DNA of 64,000 nt from Eonycteris spelaea (taxonomy: Eukaryota > Chordata > Mammalia > Chiroptera > Pteropodidae). Shown piece after piece: positions 1-12,715 of the stretch. The DNA lies in NCBI GenBank assembly GCA_003508835.1, contig PUFA01000203.1, positions 2,014,501 through 2,078,500 of the forward strand, given 5' to 3'. Each line of letters begins with the position of its first letter. The stretch's first letter is position 1. Under the pieces are notes generated by a model. The model saw only the letters and a list, made by a program, of their open reading frames with translations, had not been told where the DNA came from and searched no databases. The translations under genes and the position numbers were made by a program.

Positions 1-1569
1 CTCATTCCGAGATGGGATGACAGTTATGTCACGCTCTGCTTTTACCAACTACGCCGTTACACAAGATCACTACATCACTTTCTGGAATCAAATGCACTGG
101 AGAATATTTGGTGCCAGGAGCCACATTAGCTTAAATTTTCCCCCAAAATTCTGAAAGAATTGTGGTTTTTTTAACCCTTGTGACATTAAAAGAAATTGGA
201 ACACCATAAACCCCACAGCAATGGGCTTTAATCTGCAATGGCCAAATGCAAGAGCAGTGAGGGAATCACATGACGTAGGTGAGTTCACCCCAAATCTGTA
301 ATAGGCAATAGCTATCATTTTTCCTCCTGTTTTGGATGTTTTTTTGTTTTTATTTTTCCTGAAAAGTGCCCCCCCCAAATAAGAATATTTTTCATCTAGG
401 CTTAGGGCTTAACAGATGTTTATTTTCTATTTTTATTTTTTTTTAAGTCAAGGAAAATATCTTTGGTTGGTTGGTTGAGTGGTTAGACATCAGAGGTGGC
501 TTTTAATTTTTGAGACAACTAAGTTGTTCTGCAAACTTAAACTTATGTTTATTAAGAAACCTCAAGTTCAGCTGCAAAACACCTTGAGCTTGAAGCATTT
601 TCATACATTGTTTAACTTTCAAGGACCTTTTAGAAATTATCTGCTGTTTCCAAAAAAGCTTTATCTCAAGTTCAGCATTTCTTCCACTTCCAAGTTTGCT
701 TCATTTCTATTAAATTCAAATAAAGGTCGATATAATACTTGTGACAGAAACTTAAACGGTAAAAGGGAACCTGCTGACACCCAAGATGGAGAAGGTCAAG
801 GTGCCTCCAGATGTGAGTGGGTCCAGGCGTGGGCCAGAGGTGTCCTTGGGTGCTGCTTCGTTATTTATCCCTCCTCAGCTTCATTCTCGAGACACCCACT
901 CCCCAAGTGGTGGGGAGGTGGCCTCACGAAGGCCTCCTCTGATGCCACCTGACCTTAACCACCTGGAGGAAGAAGCCACCTCCGTCATCAGCTCCCCCTG
1001 CAAACGCCAGGAAGGACGCTGGTTGGTCCCCTGCGTGTTGAGTTGCATGTCCAGCCATGAACCAATATGGGTGTTGGGATCTTTCATTCCAGCGATGGCC
1101 ACCACTGTTGGGACAACTCTGCACGGATTCCTGCTTCCGCGCAGGCACACGCTGGCAGACCTCACTCCACAACAGCACCGCATACCCCTTCCTCCCTACG
1201 GGGGTCGCCCAGGTAGTCAACGGACACCAGGGTACACATGCACAATGCAGAGGGCAGGAGCGTTAACCATCGTGACAGGGGAAACGAGTCAGGAGACAAG
1301 TCCCTCCCTTCCTTATGTACTGAGTGATGGAAGGCACCTTTCAAATATTGGAATAAATACTGATAAATTCAAAGTTAAGAACATTTATTTACCAAAATAG
1401 AAAGTGAAAAGAAAGTGAAAGTGTACTTCATATGAGAAGAAATCTGCAGCACATAAAACTGACAAAAAAATTAATGTTCATAGTATATAAAGAATTTGAC
1501 AAACAAGCAACTAAAAATATGGGCAAAAGACATGAACTATTATAAAAATGAGACAGGGAGAGTCTGTAT
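1..1569. other. intergenic, no gene seen
   Basis: AT-rich non-coding DNA upstream of the ADAR constitutive promoter. Open frames here are short and do not resemble any family I know. The part from about 1390 to 1560 is A-rich and resembles an old L1 remnant. No splice-site-flanked exon could be recognised. Confidence 0.5.
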
Positions 1570-2060
1570 GTGTTGGCCCCTAGGTTGGTTGTTACAGTAG
1601 GCTGGGATCTATAAGCTCAAAAGCCTGCCAGCACCAAACTCAAATTCTTACACACCCAGTTGTTTTAAGAATAGGCCTGATAAGCAGAATTTTCGCCATT
1701 TAGAACTGCCCGACCCCTCTGCATACTTCAGGAAACTGCACCCAACACCTGCTAGGCATAGATGACAAACCCTGTGGTTGCAAAGACCTCAAGCTGCCCT
1801 TAGAGCTTTCCAACCCGGAGACCTCCCACCAGGCAGCTGGGCGGCGTCAGTTACACATGTGGGAATTCCCTTGCCCTTCTGTGCCTCTGGATGTGTTCCC
1901 GAACTCCCCTTCCCCCAAAACTTCAAGATTTCCTCGTTCTGTGAGGGATTTCTGCATTCAAGCCTGTCAAAGCTTTCCAAATAAAGACTGAGCTGCTAAC
2001 TGCTGCCTCGTGGTCGTATCGTATTTCTTGATCTGCCTTGAAATTCCTTGAACCCAGAAC
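1570..2060 (+). repeat. probable solo LTR of an endogenous retrovirus
   Basis: The segment begins with TGTTGG and ends near CAGAACA. It has an AATAAA signal at about 1979 followed by a short R/U5-like tail rich in CTTG and TTGAA, which is the architecture of a mammalian class I LTR of about 490 bp. No internal retroviral coding sequence adjoins it. A clear 4-6 bp target duplication was not found, so the exact ends are uncertain and the family is not named. Confidence 0.4.
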
Positions 2061-2134
2061 ACTGACATTACACAGAAAAGGAACTACAGATGCCCAGTAA
2101 ATCAATCTATGAGATGCTTAACCTCAGGGATATG

Positions 2135-2530
2135 CCAATAAGGCCATTTAACTTCCATTTCATTGCCAAAACTCAAGAAGTCTGAAACGTTAGAGAAGAT
2201 ATGGATGCTGGTGGGAGTGTAAACAAGTATAACCACTTCGAATGTCGTATAAAGTTGAACACTGACACCCCAAGACCCTTCAACTCCACCCCAAGGTAAA
2301 TGTACCCAAGAGAAATTTTTGTACAGAAGCACCAAAAGGCAATGCTGATAGCAGTGCTGTTGAAAGGAGCAAAAACAAAAAACACAGAAATGACAGAAAT
2401 GTTCAGCAGCTGGAGGATGGATAGAGCAATTATGATACACTCACAGAACGGATGGTTGCATAGCAGTGAACATGAAAGAAATGCAACTTCACTCAACAAG
2501 GATGACTTCTGGCACTCAGGTCTGAATGTG
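2135..2530 (+). repeat. old L1 3'-region fragment
   Basis: The text resembles the decayed 3' part of ancient mammalian L1 elements: a run about values per sample followed by a 'gatagagcaattatgatac' type segment. It has many point changes and no open reading frame of useful length. Assigned from pattern memory only. Confidence 0.45.
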
Positions 2531-2539
2531 TTCCCTTAG

Positions 2540-2826
2540 AGCTCAGATGTTGACACTCTCCCGCTACAGGCCACGGTGCTGGGAGGCGGGGCCTTTGGCA
2601 GGTGCTTGAGTCCCAAGGTTGGAACCCTCCTGAACAAGATTAGTGTTTTTATAAAAGGGACCCCCACGGAGAGTTCCTGCTACCGTACAGGGATAAGTCT
2701 GTCACCAGGAAGAGGCCCTCGCCAGCTGCGGTGGCATCCTGACTTCCAGACTCCTGAACTGTGAGCAGCAAATTTCTGTTGTCTCTAAATCTGGTATTTT
2801 GTTGGAGCAGGCTGAGTGGGCTGACA
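2540..2826 (+). repeat. old LTR, ERVL-MaLR-like
   Basis: Contains the characteristic succession 'ggcggggcctttgg', 'attagtgtttttataaaa', 'ccaggaagaggccctcgcc', 'ctgaactgtgagcagcaaatttctg' and 'ggtattttgttggagcag', which follows a common ancient mammalian LTR. It is strongly diverged and has no internal region. The precise subfamily was not determined. Confidence 0.5.
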
Positions 2827-3469
2827 CTCGGTAACTTGTTTGTGACAATAAAAGTCCAGAACACTAGATGAAAGTTCAAAAAACACAAAAATGAGTAGAG
2901 ATGTATTGCTTAACAATGCACATAACCCTGAAAAGAACTTAAAGCGATGTGAGAGCTGCGTAGACACAAATTATGATGGAGGTGACGTCTGAGGGTGGGG
3001 GCGGGGAAAAGGATGCGGCTGCTTAGAAGCAGATGAAAGTTATTGGTAATATTTTAGTTCCTGGGTTGGGGTGGTGAGGCGGCAAGTTAAGGCGGGGCAT
3101 GGTCATTACATCATTTTCAAAATAAATTAAACAGGCCTCCAAGGACTACAGAATAGAATGCATTCATAACTAATTCTGTGTACTTGAGGTCCATCTTTAA
3201 AAAAAAAAAAAGGGTACCCACTTACCGTCTCAGGCCTTGTAGCCCAACTACGTTATACAAGACCGAGGAGTTTAACCACGGCCACGAGCGACAATGCAGC
3301 GCCCCGCCCCTAAGGACCTGCGGCCCACGGTGCCCACGGCAGCGCCGTCCACAGATCGGCAACAGCCCCGGGCGGACAGAGCGACAGAACCCGGGCCGGG
3401 CTGGGACGCAAACAAAAGGGCGAGCGGTCACGTGGCGCCCACGCGCGGCGCGCCGGTGACGTCACCAGC

Positions 3470-3587
3470 CCGCGCCCGGGCCATTGATTCCCGGCCCGAG
3501 GCAGAGCGGGCTACGTGGTGGGGCGGGCGGGGGCGGGCCCGGCGGCGGCCTCCGCGGCGGCAGCGTCCCTGAGAAGCACGGCGCCGG
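3470..3587 (+). other. ADAR: candidate ADAR non-coding exon 1B
   Basis: The sequence between the CRE/GC-box cluster and the GTAAGA donor at 3588-3593 is the probable first exon of the constitutive ADAR transcript. This transcript would splice to exon 2 at 20621 and be translated from the internal Met at 21311 to give p110. The 5' edge is a guess; the donor is clear. Confidence 0.45.
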
Positions 3588-3606
3588 GTAAGAGGGAGGC
3601 CTCCCG

Positions 3607-3640
3607 GTCCCCGCCGTCCCCGTCCCCGTCCCCGTCCCGG
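3607..3640 (+). repeat. CCGTCC/CCCCGT short tandem repeat
   Basis: Four to five imperfect copies of a 6-bp unit (CCCCGT) just after the exon 1B donor, inside the CpG island. Confidence 0.75.
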
Positions 3641-4519
3641 GCGCAGCGCCCGGCTCGCGCCGCCGGCGGGGTCGCCGCGCCGGGCTCCGGGGCTGGCCGC
3701 GCAGGGCGGGGGGCGGGCGCGGGGCTGCGTGTCCGGCGCTCGTGCTGACCGAGCCCGGCCGCTGGGCACCGGAGGCCCCTGTCCGCCCCCCTGGCCAGCC
3801 CCCTCGCCTCGCAGAGTGACAGGATTGCGAGGCGCGCGGGACTGGGGCTGGCGCGCGCCTTTCCTGCGCCCTGTGGTCCTGCTGCAGAGGCGCGCGCCGC
3901 ATCCCCGGGATAACTCCCACCGCCCTCGGCGCGCCGAGCACAGGGATGGCGTAGGCGGCCGCCGGGCAGAGCCCACGGCGGGGTCACGGCCGCCGCGCTC
4001 TGCCTCGCTCTGGCCCTGGTGCGGGAGGCCTGCTTGCGTCACCTCCCCTTCCTTCATCTGTTTGGCTCGACTCGTGCGCCCCTCTGGAGGGGAAGCCTGC
4101 CTCAGGTGTTCCGTGTTGGTGTCACAGTTTGGGAAACTTGCCTTTCAAAAAGGGACACCTGTCGTTGGATTGAAAATGCAGAGTGGGGGAGTCGCAGCGT
4201 GCGGTTAGCGGGAGCGGAGTCGGAGCCGCTCGGGGAGGGGACGTGCTCGCAGGCCTGCTCAGTGGCGGTGGCCGGCGACGGAGGCCGGATTTGCCCGAAC
4301 AGGTCTTCGGGAGCAGAGAACGCAGGAGCATCAAAGTGTCGCGCAAACGTGAGTGATGATGACAACTTCTGCCTTTACCAAAGAAGCCTTGTGCCCATGG
4401 TTTCAGAGGTCCGGGAATATCTTTTCGTTATTTCATTATGTGACAAACAGTTGAGTGCTCGCTGTGTGGGGGCAGGGAAACTGAGAAGAGGCGTGAACTC
4501 GGAGTGGGGTCTGCCGCTG

Positions 4520-4630
4520 GCAGCTGTGTGAGTTATTTAACCTCTCTACTCCTACTTGGTCATATCTACAAAATGAGGATAATTATATCTACCTTGCAGG
4601 GTTGTTGTCAGAAGTTGAAGTGTCTAGCTA
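4520..4630 (+). repeat. MIR SINE fragment
   Basis: Shows the central MIR signature: 'acctctct ... ctacaaaatgaggataat', followed by 'accttgcagggttgttgt'. Diverged, in ADAR intron 1. Confidence 0.65.
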
Positions 4631-4771
4631 TTATTAGCAAGGGTACAACCCGAATGCACTTGAACTTGCTCCCTTGCCGAAGGTTTCCCATTGGTACAGC
4701 TGCTTGAGAAGCAGGGGAACTTTCTGCTATTTTGGATGTGTGCTATTCTGCCAGATGTGATAAAGCAGACT

Positions 4772-4804
4772 TGGGGGAGGGGAGGGGAGGGGAGGGGAGG
4801 GGGG
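4772..4804 (+). repeat. (GGGGA)n microsatellite
   Basis: About six tandem copies of GGGGA with one G-rich end. Confidence 0.9.
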
Positions 4805-4889
4805 AATCTCACAACCCATCATCTCTACTACAGACTCCATAACATTTTAGAACTGGGAAGAAGTTAAGGCCTCACTTTATCAATTATAG

Positions 4890-5010
4890 TTTCTCTTTAT
4901 TGAGCACTTGCTATGTGCCTGAAAGTGTATCAGGCACTTTACGTACACTAATTTAATCCCTCTGGCAACCCAAAGCAATATGCATTACACCCTTTTTACA
5001 GGTGCAGATG
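4890..5010 (-). repeat. MIR SINE fragment
   Basis: Inverted MIR signature: 'ttgagcacttgctatgtgcc' followed by 'aggcactttacgtacactaa' and 'cctctggcaaccc', ending near 'ttttacaggtgcagatg'. In ADAR intron 1. Confidence 0.65.
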
Positions 5011-6794
5011 GTGTGAGTCTTGGCCAGGATCCTCAGCCCACGTAGTTTGAGTCTTGCAATTTCTTAGTGGCTGGAGTCATGGCGTTGTGAACCCACACAG
5101 TGGGAGGAGGGAGGCGTAAGCAGAGTTGAGAGGGCCGATATTTGCTGTAAGAGTAACATCTCAAATTGTCCAGTGATACATTATCTCTTATTTTACCCAG
5201 CGTGGTCCAGATGTGAAACGAGACTGGCCTTTTCACCCAGAGAAAAAAGAGAGGCTCACAGGCACACAGCTGGCATCGCGGGCACACAGTAGGTATTTGG
5301 TAAATGCCCGTGGAAGGAAGGAAATTCTTAAGGTATTATCATTTCTGCCAGAAGGAGACCCATCGCTTAATGCACAAAGGCCCCCTCAAGCCCAGCTGTC
5401 TTACACTGTTACCGTGCAATATGAGCATCTTTCCAATTCATGGATTTAAAGATTTGAAGCTCTGTTTCGGACCGAGGTTGGTATTATTATCTGTGACCAA
5501 CTGATTAGAGGTTTCAGACACGTGAACGTGGGCTCCAAGCTTGTGGGCTTCTGTAGTGATCTCTCGAGATACAGCGGTTCATTTTGCTCTGACGTCTGTT
5601 AGGCTTGGACCACGATGGGCACAGCTGCTTGGGTGGTTTTCTGGATAACACTGCATGATTGTTTGGTATCAGGGATAAAGAGTTCAAGATTTGTCGCCAA
5701 ATTAAATATTGGGAAAGATCTGTGACCAATGTGTGTTGACGTGGGAATAGCAGAGCGGCTCTAAACATGATGCACTCGGTGTTTTGGGTGGACCATTCTC
5801 TGCAGGCTCCCTCTCTGAAGATGGCTTAGGGCCGTAGAGTGAATTACAAGGGACTCAAGGTTTATTTACACCATCCATTTAGACTGTGACTTATATGTCA
5901 GGGTCGTTAGCGAACTTAATGGGAGGAAGCCTCTGACAGCACCCAGCCTCCCATCCCCTGGTCCCCCACCGCAGCCGCACACAGCAAAGCTCTTTCTTGA
6001 AGAGGGGGTGTATTAATCTAGTCTCAAGTGGCAGAAACCCAGTGTAGACTCACTTAAGCCAAAAAAGGGGTTTTCCCCTCTGATCATTTAACTGGGAAGT
6101 CCGAGGTGAGCTTCAGGCCTGGCTGCATCAGGAGGCGGACACGAAACCGTGACGACTGCCTTCCTCCGCTTCCTTTTGTCTGTCGGCCCCAGTCTCTTCC
6201 GCTGTCTCCACACTCGCCGCGAGGCTGAGCACTGGCGGCCACACGCCTGTGACCGTACAGCTGTCTTGGAGCAGAATAAACTAATGCCGGGGCAAGGAGC
6301 GAGGGGCGTCACGATGGGGCAGCTCTGTGTCACAGGCCCACTCCTGGGAGGAAGGAGCACAGTGCCCCTGTTAAGCACACGGGATGAGGAGGTGCGGAGG
6401 TACCAGGCTGGCAAACCTGCACGTGTGCTTGCGTGCGCGCTCCCATCCCATTTCGTCGAGGCCCTTCTAGAGCCTTCCAATGACCTGGTTTGTCTGTCGC
6501 ACACTGTTATTCTGTCGTGGCATCGTGTGTGTGCTCGTGACCTTCCACCCTTTGCATCTGCCGTTTGGCCATCATCTGGCTGGCTTCCGCGGGGTTCAGG
6601 CCTGGCTTCTCCCAGAAGCCTGCCTTGGCCTCCGTCAGTGAATTGGGCACCCGTCCGCCACCACGGCTAGCTGTCTGCTGCTCGGCACTCAGACTCAGAG
6701 CCTGGGGACAGGGGTCTCTCGGCTGTGTGTCCCTCACCTCCCAGCTTCAGCCGGCGCCATTTTCTTTGTGGCGCTTTGCTCATTGCCTGTCTTC

Positions 6795-6928
6795 CCTCTG
6801 GAGCACCAGCTTCGTAAAGATAACGAGGGGAGGAATTCTTGTTTTGTTTACTGCTGCCTCTCTAGGGCCTGGGACAGTGCCTGGCACGTAGTGTGTGCTT
6901 AATAAATGTTTTTGAACGAACGAATGAA
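6795..6928 (+). repeat. L2 LINE 3' end
   Basis: Carries the typical L2 3' terminus: 'gggacagtgcctggcac', then 'agtgtgtgcttaataaatg' and a short GAA-rich tail. Confidence 0.75.
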
Positions 6929-7674
6929 AATCTGCCCATGGGGAGAAAATGCCGGTGTTGCGTTGCTGAGGACCCCGACCTGCTGGCAGGTGCAGTCTTC
7001 CTGGAAACGTCAGTGTCCCCCGGAAAGGCCGAGCCCTCCCCGCGCATGTGCGAACCGGCAGAGGCCAGCGGGCAGGCCCCAAGAAGAAGCCACCTGGAAG
7101 CAAGCTCCACCCTGTGAGATACCTTTCCGAACTACAATAGGACTATGTTAAGGTTTTTTCCATAGTTTGAGTCTTTTTTCTTATTTGTTTTTAAAACATC
7201 CAGCGGAGCGCTTACAATATGCCAGACGCCGTTCTAAGCCCTTTATAGAAACCACTCAGTCTTCGACTGGAGTTTTGGGATCAAGGCTTGTAAACTTCAA
7301 ACTTTTTTTTCTTTTTGAAGACCAAAAGACTCAGAAGCTAAAAAAGAAAAATCCAGGTTTGAAAATTATGAAAGAAACGAGGGCCCTCTCTCATCGGGCT
7401 CGTCCCGCCCTCCGAAGGCAGGGCTGCCAGTGGTGCCTTGGTGCGTGTCCGCCTCCTGACCCTTCTTGGGGTCTCGCAGTTCTGGCGATTAAGTGAGAGA
7501 ACAGCCTGTGCACATGTCCCTGTACCGGTGGCGCTGGGTTTCACGCAGATGCAGCCACGTTCTACATGTCGGCTGCACCTCGCCTTCCTCATCGGGGTGC
7601 GTGGCAGAGCTGGAGTGGGGACTAGTGGCCCAGAGCATGCTCTCCTCCAGCCCCCTCCCAAGGAGAACGAGCCT

Positions 7675-7762
7675 ACCCAGGTCCCTCCGAGCCACACCCA
7701 GGTCCCCTCGAGCTGTACCCATGTCCCTTCTGAGCTGTACCCAGGTCCCCTTGAGCCGCATC
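7675..7762 (+). repeat. short minisatellite, about 21 bp unit
   Basis: Four imperfect copies of ACCCAGGTCCCCTCGAGCYGY and a partial fifth, differing by point changes and one single-base insertion. Confidence 0.75.
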
Positions 7763-8039
7763 CATCTTCCTGGTTATTGTGGTGCTTTATCTTCCTGAAA
7801 GCTATCCATTGTCACACTTACCTCTCAACAAAAGTAAGAGAGGTGAGGCGCATCCACTCATTTCTTTTAACAAAAAAGGGTGGTTCTCACGCAAACACCG
7901 TAGGGACTGAGGTGGGGCGGCTGCTGGTGCACCCTCACCCCAAGCACCCTGCGCCTCGGCCCGCTTTGCTTCTGGAGAGAGGACACAGGTTTGCCCCACT
8001 GTGCCTCTCCAGGGCTGGGTAAAAGTGAAAAGTCTTAGC

Positions 8040-8480
8040 CAATCGAAAAACGGTGTCTCATTTTAATTCGCATTTTTTGTTATGCTTAAATTTGAACTTT
8101 TTTCACTCCCTGAAAAACAACCAAAAATCTTTATTTGCTGTGAATATTTTTCCAGTTCGTTGTTTGCCACCTAATTTTGGCTTTATCATTAAACTTTAAA
8201 AACCTATTTTTCGTTCTTTCTGTAGACAAATTTTTTAAATTTCTTCCTTTTCTTGTAAGCTTTAGAATGTTTTCTCTTCCTTTTGTATTCTATTTTATAG
8301 TTCCCTTTTTGACATATTACTTTAAAAAGCTAATATTCAATTTTATTTCAGATTTTAACAAGGTATTTGATGAAAATATTGTATGTTTTAAATAAAATCA
8401 GTTTGAATTTGATAAAGGTCTATGTTTTGTTTTAAAGATCTTTGTGTATCGTATTTTTTCCTATAAAGATCATTCATCAG
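8040..8480. repeat. AT-rich, probable old L1 remnant
   Basis: A 440-bp stretch much more AT-rich than its surroundings, with T-runs and A-runs and fragments such as 'tttatcattaaac'. Probably a decayed LINE insertion in ADAR intron 1. No coding potential of note. Confidence 0.35.
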
Positions 8481-10094
8481 ACTATCACAGCTTTGCTTCA
8501 CAAAACTGAGACTCAAATACGTGTACAGTCCTCATAATTTTCATGTTTCAGCGTTTCCATAAACCGCCGCGTGGAACTGTGTGTGTCTCGGCCTAGTTTG
8601 GAAGCGCTCGCTTTGCTGACAGCCTCCGAGTGTGCGGCCACGTCCGCCCCTCAGCCCGTGTCCCTAACGCGTTATTTGTAGGACATGGTTAAACAGCGAA
8701 CGGCACCTCTGCGTGCCGCTCCGTGCGCTTGCACACGCAGAGCACACCCACTTCCTCGCCGTCCAGATCGAGGAAACGAGGCATCGCCATCGGCCCGGAA
8801 GTCCCCTGCCGCCCTCGTCGTCACCCTGACCCAGGGCCACTGACTCCCACGTCCAGCCTGTTCTAAGATGCCAGAGATGGGTTAACGACGCAGCGTGCGC
8901 CTCCGTGCGCGGTTCCTTCGGCGCGGTGCGACCACGTGGCGGGCGGCAGCGTCCTCTGCGGGAATGCGTGTCCATCGCTCGTTCATCAGTTGATGGACAT
9001 CTGGTTTGCTTCTGGTTTGGGACTTAAGAAGAAAACTCAGTGAACATCTTGTTTTCATGTTGTGGTAAGAAAGGTAACGTGAACTTGACCATGTTAACCA
9101 TGGTACGTGCACAGATGTCTGCATGGTGAAACGTCTCCGGGACTTCGTCCTGCAGGTCTGACACTGCACCGTCACGCAGCAGCTGGCTCCCTGTCCGCGC
9201 CGCCCGGCTCCGTGGCATTCCTGCCCAAGCCTCTGTGGCCACGTCTGTCCGTTTTCCTCGGGTAGTGCCCAGTGTGGTTGCAGGGTCGTTTTCCAGACTG
9301 GCGGCGCCATTTCGGTCCCACCGGCGGTGCGGGAGTTCTCGTCAGACACCGAGCGTCCGTTTCTGTTTATGTTAGCCGTCCCGATAGCCGCGAACTGGCA
9401 CCTCGTTGCGGCTTTGTCACGTTGTGTCTTAATCATTCACGTTACACGGCTGTTTCTGTTACTAGACTGAGCTTCGTAGGGCACGTTGCATGCAATGCAT
9501 ATTCGCCTCTTTGTTCTTGTTAACTTTTTTCCTGTTTGGGGAAAACTAGAAAATTGTAGAAAACGATTAAAATGGGTAAAATCGCGGGTGACCCTGCCTC
9601 TCGGGCACCATCGTTAAGGGTTTGGGGTCTCACGCGGTACTGTGTCGGTCACCCCGCGGGGTGAGTGGTCCTGAGCTGGTTGACTGGGCAGCTCCACGGT
9701 GTCCCACCCTGCACTCTGCCCTCCCCAGGGCGTCACTCATTCACAGCAAGGAACCTGCCACAGAGAGGTCCCGCAGGCTTCCTTGCGTGTTCAGTTGGCC
9801 TGAGCTGTAGCACCGGTACCTCTGGCAGGAGACGCGGGGTCACCAGCACCAGCTTCTTAGCTAACGGCAGCCTCGCCCTGGGCCAGAGGAGGGGAGCCCG
9901 GCCTCCCCAGGAAAGTGGGCAGGCTCGGGGCCGCTCCGAAAGGCAGGCCGTCAGCATGTTGTTCCTCAAAGCTAAAGTTGCTCGCGTACAGTGTTCTTCC
10001 CACTCACCAGAACTAAACGCCTTCCGGGGCATGCACTCCGACCCCCCTTCTGTGTGTCGTGCGGTTTGTGACTGCCACGGGTGACCTGACGCCA

Positions 10095-10240
10095 TCTCTG
10101 GTTTGGGACATTACAGCTGTTTTCAGGTTTTTGCTATTGTAAACAATACTATGGTGAACATAAGTTTTTTGTGCTAGATTTCAAATTATCAACCCCAAGG
10201 TAGAGTTTTATGATTTTATTAATTACACTACTCATAATAT
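10095..10240 (+). repeat. old L1 fragment
   Basis: Contains 'ttttgctattgtaaacaata', then 'ctatggtgaacat', a common phrase of ancient L1 3' regions. Confidence 0.5.
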
Positions 10241-10837
10241 CTGTGTAGTAATAAGATTACATCAGTAACGATGATGGCTGAGGTTATGGACGTATTTAAG
10301 ACTCCGACACACTGTCCGACCGCTTTGTAGAAGAGTTGAACCCACAGTCTAGTCCTGGTGCCGGTGTGGTACATGCCTGTTTCTCCTCCGCTCCTCCTTT
10401 TCTCCTCTTCTCTTTCTTTTAGTCATTATCATACATTCATTTGACAAATTCGTGGACTATCTTCTTGAGCACTGAGCAGGTTCCTGGGACTCGTCCTGCC
10501 CAGACGCATCCAGCCCAGAAATGTGTGACAGTTAATCACATGATCCTGCAGATGTGTGACTGCAGCTAGTGGTGAGGGTCACAGAGGAAACGTCCTAAGG
10601 TCGTGGGTCCTGGAAGCTTTGCACGCCCTCTGTCCTAGTGCAGTGACAGAACTGGAGGGGAAAACTGTGTGAATTGACTTTTTGGAGGCTTTTAAATTGC
10701 TAATTTGATGAATGGAAACGTAAATCGTATTATGTTTTCAAGTCTTTAATTATTAGCAGGATCCAATGTTTCCCCAAGTGCTTGCGAGGCATTTGTACTT
10801 CCTCTTTTGTGAGTTTCCTCTCTTGATTGTAGTTTTA

Positions 10838-11040
10838 GTTGGGGCAGCTCAGCATAGTGGCCAGGAGCATCTGCTCTGTGAAGTGGCTGAGTCTGAATCC
10901 TGGCTCTGCTGGTGGCCGGCTGTGTCACTTTGAACAACGCCGAAGGGTGTCCTGCCTCAGTTTCCTCCTCTGTAACATGGGGCCAGCAACAGTGCATCTC
11001 CCTCATACGTGGTCACGAAGATCGAAAGATAAACAGTGCG
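10838..11040 (+). repeat. MIR SINE
   Basis: Near full-length plus-strand MIR: 'agcatagtggccaggagc', then 'gctgagtctgaatcctggct', 'gtgtcactttgaacaa', 'cctcagtttcctcctctg'. Confidence 0.8.
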
Positions 11041-12038
11041 GGCCTTATGCCCAGCTCCGTCCCCAGTAACCGCCCTGCACAGGCGCTTTACCTGCGATTC
11101 CCTGTCTGTCCCCATTGTTTTATTGATATGTTTTTAAACTTTTTTCTCGGAACACGTCCAGATGTTACATCACTTTCTTGAGGTACAGAAACATCTGCAG
11201 GGAACAGACGTCAGCCTTCACTGCAGTGCCTTGCGTCGCACACACTGACTTTGTTATCAGTGTTTTTATTTAAAATGCAGCTAATCCCTTGATTCATTTG
11301 TAATTCATGTTGGCCTATTAATATAAGGCAAGGCTCTCGATAGATTTTTTTCCCCCAAAAGCTGACTGATCGGCTCTGTCGGTTGGCTGGCCCCCTGCCC
11401 CTCGCTGCTGCTGTTGGGGTCCCCTCCGTCAGGCGCGGGGTCTGTGCACATGCCAGGGTCCGCTGGGGACATGGCCCTGCTCTGCCCACCTGCAGCTCGT
11501 TCTTGCATTGTGCGGGCACCGCCTCGACTCAGTCCTGCACTGCCCCCTTTTTAGAACACTTCGGCCACTCCCGCCTCACACTGGCGCTCTAGATCAGCCC
11601 TGTTGTCAGGCACCCGCTCCTTGCCGCCCCTGCCTCGTTGGACTTTGCAGTAAACTGCTATTTAATTTGGCACTAACCGGCATTAATAAACTATCCGGCC
11701 ATCACATTTGGGGCTGATGTATCCTGTTTGAGACGTATTCCTGAGCAGAGTTTCCTACTTTCCACATGCAGGCTCTCCACATTTTTTAAGATTATTACTA
11801 GATTTTTCTCCCTTTTTAAAATGTTTTATTTGCTATTAAGAATATAGTACTTTTTTACTTAAGCAAGTAGTTGTATTTTGTATATTTTTCTTATATCCAG
11901 CCATATTCCTTAACTGCTGTTGGTTCTAAGAGTTTTTCATGTGATCTTTTTGAATCAACTAGGGTTGTGGCACTATCTCTGCAAATAATATTTGTTTCCC
12001 CTTTTTTAATAGCTCATCTTTTATTTGTTTTGTTAGAG

Positions 12039-12260
12039 TAGGGGTCCCCAACCTCCCTGGCTGTGGACTGGTACCAGCCATGGCCTGTTAGGAACCAGGC
12101 CGCACAGCAGGTGAGTGGCAGGCCAGCGAGCGAAGCTTCGTCTGCATCTGCAGCCGCTCCCCAGTGCCAGCATCACCGCCTCAGCTCCGCCTCAGATCAC
12201 CACGCATTAGATTCTCATAAGAGCACCGGTCCCTGGTGCCACAAAGGTGGGGGACCACTG
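12039..12260 (+). mobile_element. non-autonomous hAT-Charlie transposon, MER1-like
   Basis: The ends are terminal inverted repeats: 'ggggtccccaacct' at 12041 and its near complement 'ggtgggggaccac' at about 12245-12258. The interior has 'ggcctgttaggaaccaggcc' and 'cattagattctcataagagc', phrases of the MER1 group of hAT deletion derivatives. At about 220 bp it has no transposase. An 8-bp target duplication is not clear, as expected for an old copy. Confidence 0.7.
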
Positions 12261-12715
12261 TCATTTATAGGATATGCTATAATTTTCAGTATTGAATATC
12301 ACATTTCTTTAATTCTAAGACTGTTGAACATAAAAACATGCTATTGATTTACTATCTCATGAAAGCTACTATACATTCTAATATTAGAAACGTGTGGAGT
12401 ACATCTCAGAATTAAGGAAATAAGATAGTGGTGGTAATGGCGGCCCTCATTTTCCTATTTTAGTAGGAATGCCTGACTTTCATTTCATATGTAGTGTTGA
12501 CCGTCGATTTATGATAAACAGTCTTCGTTATATTCAAGAAATATCCTTTTTTTTCAAACAAAACAAAAAGCTTCGGTTCTTCTGGAGAGTGCTGAGAAGG
12601 CTGTTTGTCTCAGCTGAAAAGTGGAAATTGTGGCTGTGCGTGTGTCGCCCAGCACAGCTGGTCTCCCAGCTCCTCCCCTGGGCCCCACGGAGCTCGCCAG
12701 CCGCACCGGGGATGG

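Larger units (their letters stand above)
3290..4330 (+). promoter_or_regulatory. ADAR: CpG island, likely constitutive ADAR promoter
   Basis: A G+C-rich, CpG-dense island. It contains a CACGTG E-box (3429-3434), a perfect CRE palindrome TGACGTCA (3457-3464) and overlapping GC boxes (about 3519-3538). A strong splice donor (GTAAGA) follows at 3588. It lies about 17 kb upstream of ADAR exon 2 on the same strand, where the constitutive ADAR1 promoter (exon 1B) lies in human. The motifs are seen; the link to ADAR is inferred from position, since non-coding first exons cannot be proven without transcripts. Confidence 0.6.

Noticed and set aside
3428..4057. Arginine- and glycine-rich open frames (up to 209 codons) on the minus strand in the first CpG island
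   Set aside because: Same compositional effect; no homology.
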